Part shown: positions 7,308-16,061 of the stretch, in pieces | Layout of the letters: each line of letters starts with the position of its first letter | Position numbering within the stretch: the stretch's first letter is position 1 | DNA from: VRUE01 sp963703895 | GTDB taxonomy: Bacteria > Actinomycetota > Thermoleophilia > Solirubrobacterales > 70-9 | Direction: 5' to 3' | Length of the DNA stretch: 64,000 nucleotides | Assembly: GCA_963703895.1 (NCBI GenBank) | Contig: CAVPFX010000002.1 | Location: 1,426,001-1,490,000, forward strand | Position numbers and translations under genes: made by a program | The notes under the pieces: generated by a model | Told to the model about the DNA's origin: nothing | Databases searched by the model: none | What the model saw: only the letters and a program-made list of their open reading frames with translations

Positions 7308-7709
7308 ATGGCTGACGATCCGCGTGGGCTGCTTTCGCATTTTGACGCCCTGCTGGGCACCGAATGGCTCGACGACGATCCGGATCACGCCCGGGTGCGG
7401 GTGCCGATGCGCGACGAGCTGCGCCAGCCGGTCGGCCTGCTGCACGGCGGCGTGATCTCGAGCCTGGTCGAGAGCGTCTGCTCTCGCGCCACCGCCCTCG
7501 CCGTGATGGGCGACGGAATGATGGCGATGGGCCAATCGATCGGCGTCAGCTTCATCCGTCCGGTGACGCAGGGCGCGGCTGAGGTCGAGGCAAGGGCGCG
7601 ACACCGGGGTAGGACTACCTGGGTCTGGGACGCCGAAGTCAAAGACAGCGAGGGAAGGCTCTGCGCGCTGGCGCAGATGACGATCGCCGTCAGGCCGCGG
7701 CCGAGTTAG
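7308..7709 (+). CDS. Hotdog-fold thioesterase, PaaI family
   Basis: A 133-residue single-domain protein. The central LLHGGVISSLVESVCSRAT carries the HGG motif and following helix of PaaI-like acyl-CoA thioesterases, and later strands (GQSIGVSFIRPVTQG) fit the hotdog fold. It likely hydrolyses an aromatic or fatty acyl-CoA. It is monocistronic and convergent with the NAD+ synthetase gene, whose stop codon overlaps its own by two bases (7707-7708). Confidence 0.85.
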   Translation: MADDPRGLLSHFDALLGTEWLDDDPDHARVRVPMRDELRQPVGLLHGGVISSLVESVCSRATALAVMGDGMMAMGQSIGVSFIRPVTQGAAEVEARARHRGRTTWVWDAEVKDSEGRLCALAQMTIAVRPRPS

Positions 7710-9376
7710 CCGCCGAAACGATTGGTGATCGGCAGGCGCCGGTCGCGACCGAATGCCTTGGGCGTGATCCGGACCCCGGGTGCCGCCTGGCGGCGCTTGT
7801 ACTCGGAGCGATCGACCATCCGCACGACCTCATCGACCACGTCGGCCGGCAGGCCGGCGGCGATCATCTCCTCGCGGCCCTGGTCGCGCTCAACGTAGGA
7901 CTCGAGGATCTGGTCGAGCAGCTCGTAGGGCGGCAGCGAGTCGCTGTCTTGCTGGTCGGGGCGCAGCTCGGCCGAGGGGGCTCGCTCGATCACCGAGGCC
8001 GGGATCAGCTCGCTGCCGGCGCTCTGGTTACGGTGGCGAACGAGGTCGTAGACGAGCGTCTTCGGCACATCCTTGATCGCCGCGAAGCCGCCCGCCATGT
8101 CGCCGTAGAGGGTCGCGTAGCCGACCGACATCTCACTCTTGTTACCCGTGGTGAGGATCAGCCAGCCGTGCTTGTTGGAGAGCGCCATCATCATGTTGCC
8201 GCGGATTCGCGCCTGGATGTTCTCGGCCGCCAGATCTGGCTCCGAGGGCCGGCTCGGGTCGCGCGGCAGGGGCTCCTCGGCGCTACCGGCGCCATTTGAG
8301 CTGCCAAAGGAGCCAGCCAGGGCGTTCTCGTACTCGGCCATCGCCGCCTCGATCGGTATCTCGAGCAGCTCGACGCCCAGGTTGGCGCCGATATTCCGCG
8401 CGTCCTGCTGTGTTTCAGGGCTCGAATGCGGCGAGGGCATGACAACGCAACTGACGTTCTCGGGCCCGAGCGCATCGACGGCGAGCAGGGCGACCAAGGC
8501 GGAATCGATCCCCCCGGAGAGGGCTATGCCGACGTGCCGGAAACCGTTCTTGAGGACGTAATCGCGCAGGCCGAGGGTGAGGGCGCCGTAGACCTCGGCG
8601 ATGTCGGCAAGCGGCTCGGTGAGATTGCCGGGGGCGGGGGAGGGAAGCTCGCAGACGAGCAGCTCCTCCTCGAACTGGGCGGCGCGAGCGAGCACAGTGC
8701 CCTCGGCGTCGACGAGGAAGCTGTGGCCGTCGAAGACCAGCTCGTCCTGTCCGCCGACGAGGTTGCAGAAGGCAAAGGCGACGCCGTACTCGCGGGCGCG
8801 CTCGGCGAACATCGCTTCCCGCTCCCGCCCCTTGCCACGGTGGTACGGCGAGCCCGACGGGTTGGCGATCAGGCTGGCACCCTCCGCCGCCTCGCTCGAA
8901 GCGGGTGGACCGGGCGCCCAAACGTCCTCGCAGACGGTCAGGCCAACTCGGGCGCCCGACAGCTCGATCGTCGCCGCTTCGCTGCCGGGGACGAAGTAGC
9001 GCTGCTCGTCAAAGACGGAGTAGTTGGGCAGCCGGTTCTTGCGGTAAACGGCCCGCACCGCGCCCCCGGACAGCACCGCGAGGGAGTTGTGAGCGTGGCG
9101 AAAGTCGCCGCCGCCCGCGACGGGCTCGGCGAAGCCGACGAGCGCCGTCGTCTCGCGGACACCGCGGGCGAGCTCTTCGACCGCGCGCAGGTTCGCCGCG
9201 ACGAAATGCCGCTTCAGGTAGAGGTCCTCGGCCGGGTAGCCGGGGATGCAGAGCTCGGGGAAGATCGTCAGCTCGGCGCCCTCGGCTTCGGCGCGAGCGA
9301 TCCACTCGCCGACCTTCGCCGCGTTGCCGTCGATATCGCCGACGGTCGGGTCGATCTGGGCCAGGGCTACGCGCAA
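7706..9376 (-). CDS. nadE: Glutamine-dependent NAD+ synthetase
   Basis: Makes NAD+ from nicotinic acid adenine dinucleotide, ATP and glutamine. The 556-residue protein has an N-terminal nitrilase-type glutaminase domain (MRVALAQIDPTVGDIDGN; ELCIPGYPAEDLYLK; GLTVCEDVW with the catalytic Cys). The C-terminal synthetase domain shows the P-loop SGGIDSALVA and GNKSEMSVGYATLYGDMAGG. I chose the TTG at 9374-9376 because homologues begin at that residue; the frame stays open far upstream without homology. Element B copy 2 lies just upstream. Confidence 0.9.
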   Translation of the reverse strand: MRVALAQIDPTVGDIDGNAAKVGEWIARAEAEGAELTIFPELCIPGYPAEDLYLKRHFVAANLRAVEELARGVRETTALVGFAEPVAGGGDFRHAHNSLAVLSGGAVRAVYRKNRLPNYSVFDEQRYFVPGSEAATIELSGARVGLTVCEDVWAPGPPASSEAAEGASLIANPSGSPYHRGKGREREAMFAERAREYGVAFAFCNLVGGQDELVFDGHSFLVDAEGTVLARAAQFEEELLVCELPSPAPGNLTEPLADIAEVYGALTLGLRDYVLKNGFRHVGIALSGGIDSALVALLAVDALGPENVSCVVMPSPHSSPETQQDARNIGANLGVELLEIPIEAAMAEYENALAGSFGSSNGAGSAEEPLPRDPSRPSEPDLAAENIQARIRGNMMMALSNKHGWLILTTGNKSEMSVGYATLYGDMAGGFAAIKDVPKTLVYDLVRHRNQSAGSELIPASVIERAPSAELRPDQQDSDSLPPYELLDQILESYVERDQGREEMIAAGLPADVVDEVVRMVDRSEYKRRQAAPGVRITPKAFGRDRRLPITNRFGG

Positions 9377-9420
9377 GCCGACATCCTCGAGGTGGTCACG
9401 GCTGAAGTATCGCCGCCGAA

Positions 9421-9471
9421 GGCTGACTTCGCACTTCCTCCCGCTATGCGGAACAAAACACAAACTCAGCG
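9421..9471 (-). repeat. Dispersed element B, copy 2
   Basis: Read on the reverse strand it contains TTCCGCATAGCGGGAGGAAG and GCGAAGTCAGCC, matching the centre and right arm of the element at 2431-2480. The left arm has diverged (GCTGAGTTTG), so the hairpin is imperfect. It sits in the divergent gap between nadE and the secreted metalloprotease and could influence either gene. Confidence 0.6.
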
Positions 9472-9499
9472 AGTGGAATGCGCCTGTAGATTGACGCGC

Positions 9500-10870
9500 G
9501 TGCGAGCGCGCTGCTGGTCGATAGGGGCTTCGCTGGCAGCTCTCGCCGTTCTTGCCGTCGTGCCCGCGAACGCCAGCGCGGCCGACCAGTGGATTTTCCG
9601 GGCGCCCGCCGCACGGCCGACCGATCACCCGGACCCCAACCGCAACGCCTACACGGTTCCCGAGGCGCCGCGTTCGCCCGCCTGCACGCGTCACTTCTGC
9701 GTCCACTGGGTCGCCGAGGGAATCGACGCTCCCTCGTTGGCCGACGCCAACGGCGACGGCGTTCCCGACTACGTGGCCCGGGTCCAGGAGGTGGCCGAAC
9801 ACGTCCATGCGGTCGAGAACGACAAGCTTGGCTGGCGCGAGCCCAAGTCGGACGGGCGCAAGGGCGGTGAGCGGGGCAAGACCGACATCTACCTCGACCA
9901 GATCGGCGGTGCTCTCTTCGGTTATGCGGCGCCCGACCGCGGCCAGGGCACGAAAGCCCACCGCCTGCCGCGCCACCTGCACGGCTACCTGGTGCTTGAC
10001 AACGACTACGACCCGCGCGAGTTCCCCGGCACCACGCCTGAAAAAGACCTCGAGGTGACGGTCGCCCACGAGTACAACCACATCCTCCAGTTCGGCTACG
10101 ACGCTTACCAGGACGCTTGGTTCGCCGAGTCGAGCGCGGTCTGGATGGAGGACGAGGTCTACAACGGGATCAACGACTACCTGCGCTACGTGCGGCGCTG
10201 GGTGAAGCGCTTCGACACGCCGCTGACCGCGAACTCGATCAAGGAGTACGGCTCGGCGGTCTGGAACAAGTGGCTGGCGCACCGTTACGGGCGGGCCCTC
10301 GTCCGCCGTGCCTGGGCACGCGCCGTGCACACGAGGCCGGGCGGTTTCTCGGTCTCGGCCTACAACTCGGCGATCGAAGCGGCGGGCGGCTCGGACTTCA
10401 GCCGTGACTTCGCCCGCTTCGCCCGCGATCTACCCGAGTGGCGCACCGACTCGGTCTTCGGCGAGGCCGACTCCTATCCCGATGTCGCTCGTCAGGGCAG
10501 CCTGCCCCTCAGTGGTCGCGTACTCGACCGCAGCCTCAATCACACAACCTTCCAGTTGTTGCACCTGCACGCCCGCAGCGGCCGCGCGGTCGTCGTCAAG
10601 GCGAGTGCGCCACGGGGGATTGCCGCCGGCCTGGCACTGGTCGGTCGCATCGGCAGCGAGCGCGAGGGGCGGGTGATCAGCACCCTCAGCTTCAAACGGA
10701 GCGGTGGTCAGATTAGGGTGCACCTGGCTCACCCGGGACGCTTCAAACGCCTCACCGCGGTCCTGGTCAATGCCGACACCAGCGCCTCGGGCTTCAGCCC
10801 CCGTCGGCTCGACTGGGCCTACTTGACCGACAGCGCGCCGTTCCGCGTCTCGGCGCGGCTGCTTCCCTGA
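9500..10870 (+). CDS. Secreted zinc metalloprotease (MXAN_6640-like)
   Basis: A 456-residue exported protein. The GTG at 9500 gives a basic start followed by a hydrophobic signal segment (SIGASLAALAVLAVVPANASA). The active-site motif HEYNH (H190, E191, H194) is followed by QDAWFAESSAVWMEDE, a gluzincin-like helix with a downstream acidic ligand. DANGDGVPDY resembles a calcium-binding loop. In-frame alternatives at 9473 (GTG) and 9491 (TTG) would only lengthen the N-terminus. Its last 52 bp overlap the convergent WS/DGAT gene. The substrate is unknown. Confidence 0.75.
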   Translation: MRARCWSIGASLAALAVLAVVPANASAADQWIFRAPAARPTDHPDPNRNAYTVPEAPRSPACTRHFCVHWVAEGIDAPSLADANGDGVPDYVARVQEVAEHVHAVENDKLGWREPKSDGRKGGERGKTDIYLDQIGGALFGYAAPDRGQGTKAHRLPRHLHGYLVLDNDYDPREFPGTTPEKDLEVTVAHEYNHILQFGYDAYQDAWFAESSAVWMEDEVYNGINDYLRYVRRWVKRFDTPLTANSIKEYGSAVWNKWLAHRYGRALVRRAWARAVHTRPGGFSVSAYNSAIEAAGGSDFSRDFARFARDLPEWRTDSVFGEADSYPDVARQGSLPLSGRVLDRSLNHTTFQLLHLHARSGRAVVVKASAPRGIAAGLALVGRIGSEREGRVISTLSFKRSGGQIRVHLAHPGRFKRLTAVLVNADTSASGFSPRRLDWAYLTDSAPFRVSARLLP

Positions 10871-12246
10871 GCGCCGGTAGCAGCAGCGCCGGCGATCTCG
10901 GCAATCGCGCCTTCGAGATCGAGGCCGAAGCTGTCGAGGTCGGCCATCGCGTCGTAGTCGCCGATCAGGCCGAAGTCGATCTGTCCGTTGTAGGACATGA
11001 TCCCGACGCAGAGCGCCTGACGGCGCGCCAGTGGGACCATCGGGAAGATCGATTCCATCTGTCTTCCCAGTACGAAGAGCGGGAACTGCGGCCCTGGCAC
11101 GTTGGTGACGACGAGGTTGAAGAAGCGCTGGGCCGGCTGCAGGCGAGCGGCCTGTGAGGCGATCGTGGTCGGGGCGAAGTCGACGATGCGGGTGAGGATC
11201 TCGGCCCCGACCGCCTGGCCGGAGCCCTTCAGATCGCCCATGATCTCGCTGACCAGGTGCAGGCGCCGGACCGGGTCCTCACACCAGATTGGCAGCGGCG
11301 CCATCATCGCCGAGATGCGGTTGCCGAGCGCGCCACGCTCCTCCTCGGCGCGCACGCTGACCGGCACCATCGCCCGCATCTCGAGGTCCTCGGTGTCGTG
11401 GCCGCGAGCGCGCAGGTAGTTGCCGATCGCGCCGGCGACGACGGAGAGGATGACGTCGTTGACCGTGCCGCCGTGCTGGTTCTTGATCTGCTTCAGGGCG
11501 GCGAGATCGCTGCGCACGAAGGCGACGCGCCGATGCGGGCCGATCTCGACGTTGAACGGCGTCGATGGCGCTGCCATGCCGGCGCTGACCATCTTGCTGG
11601 TCGCGCCGACCCCGCGCAGGACCTGGCGCGGCCCACGCAGCGCGGCTCGCATGCCGCGGACGATCTCCTGCGGGCTGGTGGTGCGCTCGCGCAGGGCGTC
11701 GCTGAGCAGCTTGATGTCCGTCGGCTCCGGCCGCGGCGCCCACTTCGGCGGCATCGCCGGCGGATTCTCCGGTTCCTTCTCGACGTCGAAGAGGACCGTC
11801 GTGATGTCGACGCCGGAGATGCCGTCGACCAGCGCGTGGTGGCTCTTGCCGACGATCGCGAAGCGGTTGCCATCGAGTCCCTCGACCAGCCACAGCTCCC
11901 AGAGCGGCTTGCTGCGATCGAGCTGCTGGGAGAAGATCCGGGCGGCCAGGTTGCGCAGCTGTTCCTCTGAGCCCGGCGCCGGCAGCGCGGTCTGGCGCAC
12001 GTGGTACTCGAGGTTGAGGTGGGGATCGTCGACCCAGACCGGCCGGCCCTGGCCGAAGGGGACGAAGCGCAGCTTCTGGCGGAAGCGCGGCACCAGGTGC
12101 AGGCGCGAGGCGATGTGGTCGCGGAACTCGCCGATGCTCGGGGCAGGCCCTTCGAAGATGCTGGTCGAGGCGACGTGCATGTGGGCGCCAGCGCGCTCCA
12201 TATGCAGGAACGAAGAATCGAGTCCAGTCAGACGATCGGCACTCAC
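10819..12246 (-). CDS. Wax ester synthase/diacylglycerol acyltransferase
   Basis: A 475-residue WS/DGAT family enzyme that transfers acyl-CoA to diacylglycerol or fatty alcohol, making storage lipid. The N-terminus SADRLTGLDSSFLHMERAG is characteristic. The catalytic motif HHALVDG is at residues 136-142. The C-terminal half has the family's VTNVPGPQFPLFVLG stretch. The start is GTG. The 3' end overlaps the convergent metalloprotease by 52 bp. It lies 54 bp downstream of dinB on the same strand but shares no obvious function with it. Confidence 0.9.
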   Translation of the reverse strand: MSADRLTGLDSSFLHMERAGAHMHVASTSIFEGPAPSIGEFRDHIASRLHLVPRFRQKLRFVPFGQGRPVWVDDPHLNLEYHVRQTALPAPGSEEQLRNLAARIFSQQLDRSKPLWELWLVEGLDGNRFAIVGKSHHALVDGISGVDITTVLFDVEKEPENPPAMPPKWAPRPEPTDIKLLSDALRERTTSPQEIVRGMRAALRGPRQVLRGVGATSKMVSAGMAAPSTPFNVEIGPHRRVAFVRSDLAALKQIKNQHGGTVNDVILSVVAGAIGNYLRARGHDTEDLEMRAMVPVSVRAEEERGALGNRISAMMAPLPIWCEDPVRRLHLVSEIMGDLKGSGQAVGAEILTRIVDFAPTTIASQAARLQPAQRFFNLVVTNVPGPQFPLFVLGRQMESIFPMVPLARRQALCVGIMSYNGQIDFGLIGDYDAMADLDSFGLDLEGAIAEIAGAAATGAQGSSRAETRNGALSVK

Positions 12247-12300
12247 CCGAGCAATCTTCGCACACGACTGACGGGCTGCCGCAACCCAAGCGTGAACGGG

Positions 12301-13389
12301 CTAAGCAGTAAGCCCGAGCTGAAGCTGGTCGCGCTCGGCAGCCGGCTCGGCAGCTTCCTCCTCGGCGCTCTCGAAGCCGGCGACCCGGACGCCAAGCAGC
12401 CTCACCGGCCGCGGCGGGTCATAAGCGCGCAGGAGCTCCAGAGCCACGGGCCGGACGACGGTTGGGTCGTTGGTCGGCAGCTCGACCGTGTGCGAACGGG
12501 TGACGTTGGTCCAGTCGTCCAGCCGCACCTTGATCCCGATCGTGCGTCCGCGCAGCTCGCGCTTGCTGAGACGTCGACAGAGCTCCTCCGAGAGCTGCAC
12601 GAGGTGGGTCTCGATCGCGGCACGATCGGCGACATCGACGTCGAAGGTGATCTCGGTCGATTGCGACTTGGTCTCGCGCACGACCGTCACCGGAGTCTCG
12701 TCTTCAAGCAAGGCACGGCGGTGCAGCCAGCTCCCCTGGCGCGGACCGAAGGCCTGCTCCAGCGTTGCCGGGTCTCGCGCACGCAGGTCGGACAGGGTGC
12801 GAATGCCCATGCCGCCGAGCTTGGTCACGGTCTTCGGACCGATGCCGGGAATCAGCCCGGGCGATTCGGCGGCGAAGCGCTCCAAGGCCTCCTCGCGCGA
12901 GAGCACGACCAGGCCGGCTGGCTTGCCCAGCTCGCTGGTGATCTTGGCCAGCATGCGGCTCTCCGAGATGCCCACCGAGCAGGTCAGCCCGATCTCCTCA
13001 TGAATTTCGCTGGCAATTCTTCGCATTGTGGTCTTCGGCGAGAAGAGGCCGGTGAGGTCGATGTAGGCCTCGTCCAGGCCCACCACCTCGACCGTCTCGG
13101 CGTTGCGCCGCAACACCTCCATCACTTGGACCGAGGCCGCGCGGTAAGCGGTGAAGTCGGGCTGCAGGTAGACGGCGTCGGGCAGCCGCCGCCGGGCCAC
13201 CGCCGCCGGCATCGCCGAGTGGATCCCGGCCAGCTTGCGCGCCTCATAGCTGGCCGTCGTCACCACCGCCCGCGGCCCCGAGCCGCAGACGATCACCGGC
13301 TTGCCCCTCAGCTCCGGCCGCCGCCGCAGCTCGACCGACGCGTAGAACGCGTCCATGTCCAGGTGCGCCACGGTCCGCTCGAAGGCCAC
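12301..13389 (-). CDS. dinB: DNA polymerase IV (Y family)
   Basis: A 362-residue translesion polymerase. The palm residues are intact: HLDMDAFYASVE near the N-terminus and VVGLDEAYIDL. A helix-hairpin-helix region (GLIPGIGPKTVTKLGGMGI) and the little-finger domain follow. The C-terminal QLQLGL is a sliding-clamp-binding motif. I see no clear actinobacterial LexA box just upstream. The gene lies 65 bp downstream of the TIR gene on the same strand, so read-through from that operon is possible. Confidence 0.93.
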   Translation of the reverse strand: MAFERTVAHLDMDAFYASVELRRRPELRGKPVIVCGSGPRAVVTTASYEARKLAGIHSAMPAAVARRRLPDAVYLQPDFTAYRAASVQVMEVLRRNAETVEVVGLDEAYIDLTGLFSPKTTMRRIASEIHEEIGLTCSVGISESRMLAKITSELGKPAGLVVLSREEALERFAAESPGLIPGIGPKTVTKLGGMGIRTLSDLRARDPATLEQAFGPRQGSWLHRRALLEDETPVTVVRETKSQSTEITFDVDVADRAAIETHLVQLSEELCRRLSKRELRGRTIGIKVRLDDWTNVTRSHTVELPTNDPTVVRPVALELLRAYDPPRPVRLLGVRVAGFESAEEEAAEPAAERDQLQLGLTA

Positions 13390-13454
13390 GACGCGATGGT
13401 AGGAGGGAGGGGGGACGACGACCGAAGTTCGTCAACCACGGCCATCCACGAGCT

Positions 13455-14306
13455 TTAGCAATTGGCTTCCTCGCCCCATTCGCTGCGCAGTTCGCCGGGA
13501 ATGTTCGAGCAGTTCTGGGGCGTCGCCGCGCCGAGGTCGGTCCAGTGGAAGCCGTTCTGGGCGAAGACCTCTTTGCGCCCATCGGGGAAGTCCGCGAGTG
13601 CCCAAGCGCGGTGACCACAGGCCCCGTACCAAACGGACCCTTCAATCGCCGCCGCTCTGGTCTTGGCCGCTCGCGAGAGCCTGTTTCGGGCGTCGTGGGG
13701 AACTGTCAGGTTGTCGCATCCGACCGGACGGGAACCGGCCGGTTCCAGCAGTAGGACCACCGCGATCGCGATCGCAGCCAGGGAGAGGGCGGCGACCACG
13801 GGGTTCCGCGCGATTTCCCTGAGCCCTCGGCCGACTCGTCGCCAGCGTCGGTCTGCTTCGTCGATCGAGCGGCAGATCCGCGCTGTATCCGCACGCCACT
13901 CGGTATTCCTGAGCTTGCGGTCTTGGAGTTCCGGCAACTTGGCGAGATCTTTGGGAAGGTCGGGAATCTCGGCCCCTTCGACCATCACCGGCACGACCGC
14001 GACGTCGTCACGAGACAGCGCGGCGGCGACCTCGAGGCGAACGAAGTCGCCCTCTTCCTCGATCCGCCTGGGAGCGTCGACGTTGTCGGGTTGGGACGCC
14101 TCCCAGCGTCTTCCGACCATCACGATCGCGACGTCGCAGGAGTCGAGCGCCGTGCGGATTCGATCGCGAAACGGAGTGCCGCCCGGGATCGAATCGATGT
14201 CCATGAAGACGCGCGAGCGACCGTACCGCCGGGCGAGCTTCGCACGCAGTCGTCCGGCGTAACCACCGGTGTCCTCTCGCCTGTATGAGATGAATATTCC
14301 GGGCAT
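13455..14306 (-). CDS. TIR-domain protein with one TM helix, putative NADase
   Basis: A 283-residue protein. Residues 1-150 form a TIR domain of the bacterial FISYRREDT type (MPGIFISYRREDTGGY; FMDIDSIPGGTPF; CDVAIVMVG). Glu92, in DFVRLEVAAALS, aligns by motif with the catalytic Glu of SARM1-type NADases (DWVHKEIVTALS), so NAD+ cleavage is plausible. Residues about 169-187 form one transmembrane helix, followed by a ~95-residue outer domain with four cysteines (197, 230, 266, 283). The ATG at 14306 follows AGGAGG, which overlaps the stop of the upstream SLOG gene eight bases away, so the two are one operon. Confidence 0.8.
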   Translation of the reverse strand: MPGIFISYRREDTGGYAGRLRAKLARRYGRSRVFMDIDSIPGGTPFRDRIRTALDSCDVAIVMVGRRWEASQPDNVDAPRRIEEEGDFVRLEVAAALSRDDVAVVPVMVEGAEIPDLPKDLAKLPELQDRKLRNTEWRADTARICRSIDEADRRWRRVGRGLREIARNPVVAALSLAAIAIAVVLLLEPAGSRPVGCDNLTVPHDARNRLSRAAKTRAAAIEGSVWYGACGHRAWALADFPDGRKEVFAQNGFHWTDLGAATPQNCSNIPGELRSEWGEEANC

Positions 14307-14314
14307 GAGACCTC

Positions 14315-16000
14315 CTACGGATGCTCGATATCGAGGAACCACATGGAGCTGATCCACGCTCCCGTCTCTTGAGTAACCACACGAGCCGCCTCCGAGCTGA
14401 CTTTCACCAGTGAGTCTGCTCTCGCGTCGAGGATGTTGCGGCGGACGACGCTCAGGTCGGAGCGCATCCGCCTGTACCGTTCGCCAAGCGCTTGGTGTTG
14501 GTTGACCGTCAGTAGGACTCCGAGCGACGCGGCGGCGGCCGGAAGCGTCACGGAGAAGAAGATCGAAGCATCCTCAATTTCGTGAAGGCGGAGGGAGTGC
14601 AGCACCGCAAAGGCAATCGTGGCTACGAATAGCAGGAGGATGGGAACGAAGTGGCGGCGATGCAGCCGGCGGTGGCGACGGGCCGCCACCGCGTGATATT
14701 CGATTTGCTCGCCGATCCACTCATCCGCCAGTGTTTGCTTGAGCTTTGCCAGCTGCTCCGGGTTGAGACCGCCGACGTCGATCGACTTCTGTGGACGACA
14801 ATCCCATACCTCCTCGAAGGCACGATCTACCCAGTCCGTCGCCTGACCGTCGACGTATACGGCGTCGAGTCGTGCCTGGCGGCGGAAATCGGCCCCCGTC
14901 GGGGCAAGGAAGTGAGCCGAGCGCAATCGCTCGGCCAGTAGCCGGTTGGTGAGCCAGCGCCGGCGGAAGCCGATCTTGTGCACAACCACTATTCCCAGCA
15001 GGGCGAGGACGAAGAAGCCCGCCTCGGCCAGGCTCCAGACCGCCGACTCGGTGCCGAAGCTAAGCCCGACCGCCAGCATCGCCGCCGCCAGCGTCGCGCC
15101 CAGGGTGATCGATCTGGAAGACCAGGCGAATCGCTTCTGCCAGCGGACGGCAAGCGTAGTCGCCCGCACGAACGGGGCGGCTACCCAATCGGCGACTCCG
15201 TCGACGGAGACGATCTCTGCGTTCAGGCGGGACTTGAAGTCGACGCTGAGGCGTTCGCCGTTGAATTCATCCAACGCGTCGAAGGAGTGGCGCAGCACCT
15301 CGAGCGACTCCACGGCATGCTCCGCCTCGTCCTCGAGGGGACCGCTGGTGCCCAACGCCAGCTCTTCGACTTCGCGGTGAAACGGCGCGGCGCGGTCACT
15401 GCCGAAGTTGTCGCGAACGACGGGTTCGGGATCAGTGGAGATCCAGATGCAGGGCTTGGACCGGGCCGCTGCGTAGAGGAGCGTCTCGGCCGTTCCCCCT
15501 CTTCCACCGGAGGGCCCGCCGTCCCAGATCGCAACCAGCACGTCGCAGCGAGCCACGAGCCGGCGCCCGGCTTCCTCGTAGGCCGTGGCCCTCGCCTCGC
15601 TCGTGTTGCTTCGCTGTCCCGCCGGCGTCGATTGGGCGACCGCCCCCGCCAGCAGTCGATCGAACTCTTCGCGGGAGGGCACCGAAAAGCCCTGAACGGC
15701 GACGTAGTCGTCGTAGGCAAGGGGCAGGATTACCTCAGAGCGCGCTTCGTGGTCGCGCTCCTCGGCCTCCGCCAGAACCTGTAGGACGACGAGGCGATCG
15801 GCGCCATCGGCGAGCTGGGAGACCACACTCAACCGCACATCGGTGTTCGCGGCCGGAAGGAGGTCGTATATACGGCGTATCTCCTTCCTCACGGCCACAT
15901 CGAGGAGGGCGCTGCTCTCGAGAGCCCGGTGACCGGTCACTCCGATGCGTATGCGGAATGGGATGCGGCCGTCCTCGTGGCTCTTGACCTCCCGCGGCAC
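14315..16000 (-). CDS. SLOG-domain protein with SLATT-like four-TM region
   Basis: A 561-residue protein. The N-terminal Rossmann-like SLOG domain (about 15-190) shows RIGVTGHR (18-25), SQLADGADRL (61-70) and DVLVAIWDGGPSGGRGGTAE (153-172), the last giving the nucleotide-loop GGT. Four transmembrane helices at about 297-316, 322-341, 451-469 and 479-499 form two hairpins like SLATT effectors. SLOG domains sense or process nucleotides and are partnered with TIR enzymes in NAD-based immunity. The start is GTG. AT-rich DNA lies upstream, between this gene and a divergent gene. The function is inferred and no known system name is assigned. Confidence 0.7.
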   Translation of the reverse strand: MPREVKSHEDGRIPFRIRIGVTGHRALESSALLDVAVRKEIRRIYDLLPAANTDVRLSVVSQLADGADRLVVLQVLAEAEERDHEARSEVILPLAYDDYVAVQGFSVPSREEFDRLLAGAVAQSTPAGQRSNTSEARATAYEEAGRRLVARCDVLVAIWDGGPSGGRGGTAETLLYAAARSKPCIWISTDPEPVVRDNFGSDRAAPFHREVEELALGTSGPLEDEAEHAVESLEVLRHSFDALDEFNGERLSVDFKSRLNAEIVSVDGVADWVAAPFVRATTLAVRWQKRFAWSSRSITLGATLAAAMLAVGLSFGTESAVWSLAEAGFFVLALLGIVVVHKIGFRRRWLTNRLLAERLRSAHFLAPTGADFRRQARLDAVYVDGQATDWVDRAFEEVWDCRPQKSIDVGGLNPEQLAKLKQTLADEWIGEQIEYHAVAARRHRRLHRRHFVPILLLFVATIAFAVLHSLRLHEIEDASIFFSVTLPAAAASLGVLLTVNQHQALGERYRRMRSDLSVVRRNILDARADSLVKVSSEAARVVTQETGAWISSMWFLDIEHP

Positions 16001-16061
16001 GGTGGCAGTCTCTCGCGACCTTCAGATAAGTCAAATATTTTCGCGCCGTAGACTTTTCACC

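Noticed and set aside
8426..9499. Long plus-strand frame upstream of the metalloprotease
   Set aside because: It is antisense to nadE; the protease is a secreted protein starting at the signal peptide near 9500.
13390..13454. LexA/SOS box upstream of dinB
   Set aside because: CGAAGTTCG-like bases occur but do not match a full actinobacterial LexA palindrome.
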